Source of the DNA: Sporomusaceae bacterium UBA1887
GTDB taxonomy: Bacteria; Bacillota; Negativicutes; Sporomusales; DSM-15969
DNA length: 7,755 nucleotides
Reading direction: 5' to 3'
NCBI GenBank assembly: GCA_002337925.1
Contig: DDHB01000048.1
Coordinates: forward strand, 1-7,755
In this document: one piece after another, positions 5,593 through 7,755 of the stretch
How the letters are laid out: every line of letters begins with the position of its first letter
How positions within the stretch are numbered: position 1 is the first letter of the stretch
Position numbers and translations under genes: made by a program
Notes under the pieces: model-generated
Database searches by the model: none
What the model saw: only the letters and a program-made list of their open reading frames with translations
Told to the model about the DNA's origin: nothing

Positions 5593-6532
5593 ACCTGCCC
5601 CTCCACTCACTAGTTATCTGCTCTTCCCGTTCAACAAGCCTGAGCAGCTCATCAATCGCTGTTTGAAGACTTGCTTTTACAGTTGCCAAACGTGCCTCTT
5701 CGACCGTTGACAGTGGCTGCAGCAAAGGTCCCATAGAAAATCCCCGGCAACTCATTGCCGCCTTAAAGCCAGCAGGAAAGGGTACCGAGAACATAGCCCG
5801 GATCACAGGCAGCAGCGCAAATTGTAAACGCTTTGCTTTCTCCCATTCACCTGCGTAAAAGGCGTTCCATATTCCAGTCAGCACTTCTGGAACGATGCCA
5901 GCACATGCCGTCATGCAGCCCTGTATCCCTACCGCCAGCGCTGGAGCCAGCATGTCTTCCCTGCCGGTCAGCAGGCTCATACTTGACCCCGTTTGTCTGA
6001 TCCGGTCCATGTGATGCATGAGTTCAACCATACTGCCGCTTGAGTCTTTTAACCCCACCACGTTAGCCTTGCTGGCCAGCTTTACCACAACCTCTGCAGA
6101 AATTGGAGTAGTAAAGAGAGGAATATTATACAGAATGACCGGTATATCCACACTGTCGATAACCGTTTCAAAATGCTTCAGTAAGGTATCCTGATCCAGC
6201 GTATAGTAGTAAGGAGGACATAGGACTACAGCTTCACAGCCAAGTTCCTTTGCTCTTTGGGCAAGCCTGATAGAATTCTTAACACAACTGGAGCTGACTC
6301 CCGGCGTCACTGCGAGCCTTCCGGCTGCCTGATGGACAACAATGTCCATTAATTCTAAGGACTGTTCAAGTGATAAATGAACAAATTCACCTACCGAGCT
6401 GACTGGAAATAAACCATCCAATCCCTTGCCAGCCAAAAAGTCTACCATTTGCCGGACAACCTGATCATTAACATTTCCATCGTCTGTAAAAGGGGTCAGC
6501 ATTGCTGCGTAAATACCCTGCGGCTTAAACAC
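5555..6532 (-). CDS. DHDPS/N-acetylneuraminate lyase-family class I aldolase or dehydratase
   Basis: The product is 325 residues, a TIM barrel using a Schiff-base lysine. LYNIP (134-138) carries the catalytic Y135, and GLKDSSG (160-166) carries the Schiff-base lysine K162. The substrate-carboxylate loop, usually GTTGE, reads SSVGE here (45-49). The family includes dihydrodipicolinate synthase, 2-keto-3-deoxygluconate aldolase, 5-keto-4-deoxyglucarate dehydratase and N-acetylneuraminate lyase. Context next to a UxaA-type dehydratase favours a 2-keto-3-deoxy sugar acid over lysine synthesis. The start is GTG at 6532 with GGGAGGG six bases upstream (6539-6545). An ATG pair in between is in another frame and closes after about a dozen codons. 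The last 25 or so residues, after the usual final helix, form an extension that overlaps the start of the SAF gene by 38 bases. This is probably the first gene after the intergenic promoter region. Confidence 0.87.
   Translation of the reverse strand: MFKPQGIYAAMLTPFTDDGNVNDQVVRQMVDFLAGKGLDGLFPVSSVGEFVHLSLEQSLELMDIVVHQAAGRLAVTPGVSSSCVKNSIRLAQRAKELGCEAVVLCPPYYYTLDQDTLLKHFETVIDSVDIPVILYNIPLFTTPISAEVVVKLASKANVVGLKDSSGSMVELMHHMDRIRQTGSSMSLLTGREDMLAPALAVGIQGCMTACAGIVPEVLTGIWNAFYAGEWEKAKRLQFALLPVIRAMFSVPFPAGFKAAMSCRGFSMGPLLQPLSTVEEARLATVKASLQTAIDELLRLVEREEQITSEWRGRYGTEQGSRNAPS
5600..5604 (-). promoter_or_regulatory. Ribosome binding site fixing the SAF-subunit start
   Basis: GGAGG (within GGAGGGG) lies seven bases before the ATG at 5592 and inside the coding sequence of the preceding gene. 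It favours the ATG over the in-frame GTG at 5610. Confidence 0.65.
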
Positions 6533-6538
6533 ATCATT

Positions 6539-6545
6539 CCCTCCC
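6539..6545 (-). promoter_or_regulatory. Ribosome binding site for the GTG-started DHDPS-family gene
   Basis: GGGAGGG lies six bases before the GTG at 6532. Two ATG codons lie between it and the GTG, but in a different frame that ends after about a dozen codons, so the GTG is the only start that yields the conserved protein. Confidence 0.7.
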
Positions 6546-6553
6546 GAGTTTTA

Positions 6554-6580
6554 AGTTCATATACAAGAACTGTGTTCAGT
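6554..6580. promoter_or_regulatory. Nested inverted repeats, possible operator
   Basis: On the plus strand AGTTC (6554-6558) pairs with GAACT (6567-6571) across eight bases. GAAC (6567-6570) pairs with GTTC (6574-6577) across three, and ACTG (6569-6572) with CAGT (6577-6580) across four. They sit 20-50 bases before the DHDPS-family start, in the only long intergenic gap, where a repressor or activator of the operon could bind. The arms are short, no known regulator consensus is matched exactly, and chance is possible in an AT-rich stretch. Confidence 0.35.
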
Positions 6581-6598
6581 AAAATAAATATGCTTTGT

Positions 6599-6626
6599 AT
6601 CCTAATTTAATTACCATATTCTGCAA
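6599..6626 (-). promoter_or_regulatory. Weak sigma-70-type promoter candidate
   Basis: Read on the minus strand, TTGCAG (6626-6621) and TAGGAT (6604-6599) are 16 bases apart. They resemble -35 and -10 boxes only in part (3 of 6 and 4 of 6 positions). Transcription from here would start near 6590, ahead of the inverted repeats and the DHDPS-family gene. The rest of the 175-base gap (6533-6707) is AT-rich and shows no gene and no convincing terminator after the permease. Confidence 0.25.
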
Positions 6627-6707
6627 AACATGACGTACCCCTTTTACATATCTTAATATTCTGTCTATTTATTACAGTATCTTCTCATATTGCGCATCCG
6701 AATATAG

Positions 6708-7755
6708 TTAAGCCGATGGCCCTTGCCTGTCTACCGGCAATATTGTTTCGCCAGCTTTGCCGGTATTACTACCAATACCTAAGGGAATTGATAATAAAAA
6801 GAGCAGTGCGCAAATAAAAGAAGCTGAACCTAGAGCATATAGGCCTGCCGCAGAGCTATGAAAGGTCTGCTCGGCCCATACACGTAGATTGGGCGCAATA
6901 AAACCGCCTAAATTGCCAATTGAGTTAATAAGCGCAATGGCACTGGCTGCCCCCACACCGCTTAGAAACCGGGTAGGCATCGTCCAAAATATTGGCTGAC
7001 AGGAAAAATAGCCGGCTGAAGCTATACAAAGTGCCAGAACCCCGACGACCGGATAATTGGTTGCTGAACCATAGACGCCTATACCCGCACAGGTCATAAG
7101 AAGTGCTGCCAAAATACCGCGCTTGCCTGAACGGTCCGAGTATCTAGGAATAGTAGCATTAGCCAATAAAGCACATATCCAGGGAATTGCGCTGACCAGC
7201 CCCACCATAAATCCAACTTTTTTCCCCAGGAAACCGGCAACCTGTGTTGGCAGATAGAAGGTTACACCATATACACTAATTTGTATCATAAAGTAAATGG
7301 CACAAAGATACCAAACCTTGGAGTTGCCGAGAACGCTAAGAGCGCTGGCATGCTCTTTCTTCTTACTAGCGTTTTCTTCTTCTAACTCGGCAATAAGAGC
7401 CCTTTTTTCATCTGCCGGAATCCATTCAGCCTGCTGCGGCCTGTCAACAAGATAGCGCAATGCCCAAATACCTACGATTGATGCTAAAATTCCTTCAACT
7501 GCAAACATCCACTGCCAACCATGAAATCCCAGCATACCGTCCATATCCAGCAATAAACCCGATAACGGAGATCCTAAAATAAAAGACAGCGGCGCGCCAA
7601 AATAAAACAGACCCATAACAGAACTGCGTCTCCTCGCACTAAACCAAAAGGTTAAATAATAAATAATACCGGGAAAGAAGCCTGCTTCCGCAATCCCTAG
7701 CAAGACTCGTAAAACCAGGAAAGAAGTTTCGGTAGTTGCATAGGCAAAACCAGCT
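6708..7755 (-). CDS. MFS permease, anion:cation symporter family (N-terminus outside window)
   Basis: The last 348 residues are present; the frame is open to the window edge, so roughly the first 90-100 residues (about the first three membrane segments) are missing. The TM4 region reads LRVLLGIAEAGFFPG, a hallmark of the ACS branch (GudP, DgoT, ExuT, tartrate and phthalate carriers), followed by FWFSARRRSS. A central charged loop beginning with VDRPQQAEWIPADE and rich in Glu and Lys separates the two halves. The loop motif YSDRSGKRG (near 7120-7145) is the second-half copy of the MFS motif A. Members import organic anions such as hexuronates, aldarates and aldonates with protons. As the gene leads into a sugar-acid enzyme cluster, it is the probable importer of the pathway substrate. 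It ends in TAA at 6708, 175 bases before the next gene. A TTG at 7703 is not the start, because the conserved frame continues upstream of it. Confidence 0.87.
   Translation of the reverse strand, partial: AGFAYATTETSFLVLRVLLGIAEAGFFPGIIYYLTFWFSARRRSSVMGLFYFGAPLSFILGSPLSGLLLDMDGMLGFHGWQWMFAVEGILASIVGIWALRYLVDRPQQAEWIPADEKRALIAELEEENASKKKEHASALSVLGNSKVWYLCAIYFMIQISVYGVTFYLPTQVAGFLGKKVGFMVGLVSAIPWICALLANATIPRYSDRSGKRGILAALLMTCAGIGVYGSATNYPVVGVLALCIASAGYFSCQPIFWTMPTRFLSGVGAASAIALINSIGNLGGFIAPNLRVWAEQTFHSSAAGLYALGSASFICALLFLLSIPLGIGSNTGKAGETILPVDRQGPSA

Noticed and set aside
5555..6532. Calling the DHDPS-family gene dapA
   Set aside because: The substrate loop is altered (SSVGE) and the neighbours are sugar-acid enzymes, not lysine genes.
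6619..6645. Sigma-54-like promoter (GG...TTTTGCA on the minus strand)
   Set aside because: The distance between the GG and GC elements is 13 bases instead of the required 10.
6661..6705. Possible terminator after the permease (CTGT-N9-ACAG and ATATT-N9-AATAT)
   Set aside because: The stems are only four or five pairs, AT-rich in the second case, and are not followed by a run of T on the transcribed strand. Not credible as an intrinsic terminator.

Overview
The window is one continuous minus-strand catabolic gene cluster for sugar acids or hydroxy acids. It probably comes from an anaerobic member of the Bacillota; Negativicutes-like is my best guess, but this is an inference. The reasons are strong GGAGG-type Shine-Dalgarno sites before nearly every gene, frequent GTG starts, moderate GC content, tight gene packing, and an indolepyruvate:ferredoxin oxidoreductase-type gene typical of anaerobic metabolism. 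No tRNA, rRNA, insertion sequence or CRISPR array is visible.

Read in the direction of transcription (high to low coordinates), the layout is as follows. (1) 7755-6708: an MFS permease of the anion:cation symporter type, whose N-terminus lies outside the window. (2) 6707-6533: the only sizeable intergenic gap, AT-rich, with nested inverted repeats and a weak promoter candidate. (3) 6532-5555: a class I aldolase/dehydratase of the DHDPS/N-acetylneuraminate lyase family. (4) 5592-5296: a small SAF-domain subunit. (5) 5265-4102: the large subunit of a split UxaA/GarD-type dehydratase (or SuyAB-type lyase). (6) 4061-3306: a class II HpcH/HpaI-type pyruvate aldolase. (7) 3275-2004: a LarA-like protein (DUF2088 N-terminal domain) that keeps the lysine and histidines used by the nickel-pincer cofactor enzyme lactate racemase. 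(8) 1977-253: an IlvD/Edd dehydratase. (9) 239-1: the start of an IorA-like thiamine-diphosphate 2-oxoacid oxidoreductase. From gene 3 onward all gaps are about 13-40 bases, or genes overlap, so genes 3-9 look like one operon. The permease may belong to the same operon or precede its promoter.

The working model is an inference. An organic anion is imported by the permease. Its stereochemistry may be adjusted by the LarA-like enzyme. It is dehydrated to a 2-keto-3-deoxy acid by the split UxaA-type enzyme and/or the IlvD/Edd enzyme, then cleaved to pyruvate plus an aldehyde by the class II and/or class I aldolase. A resulting 2-oxoacid may be oxidised by the ferredoxin-linked enzyme. The unusual part is one operon with two unrelated dehydratases, two mechanistically unrelated aldolase-type enzymes and a putative nickel-pincer racemase/epimerase. 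The exact substrate cannot be read from sequence. No transcriptional regulator is present in the window.
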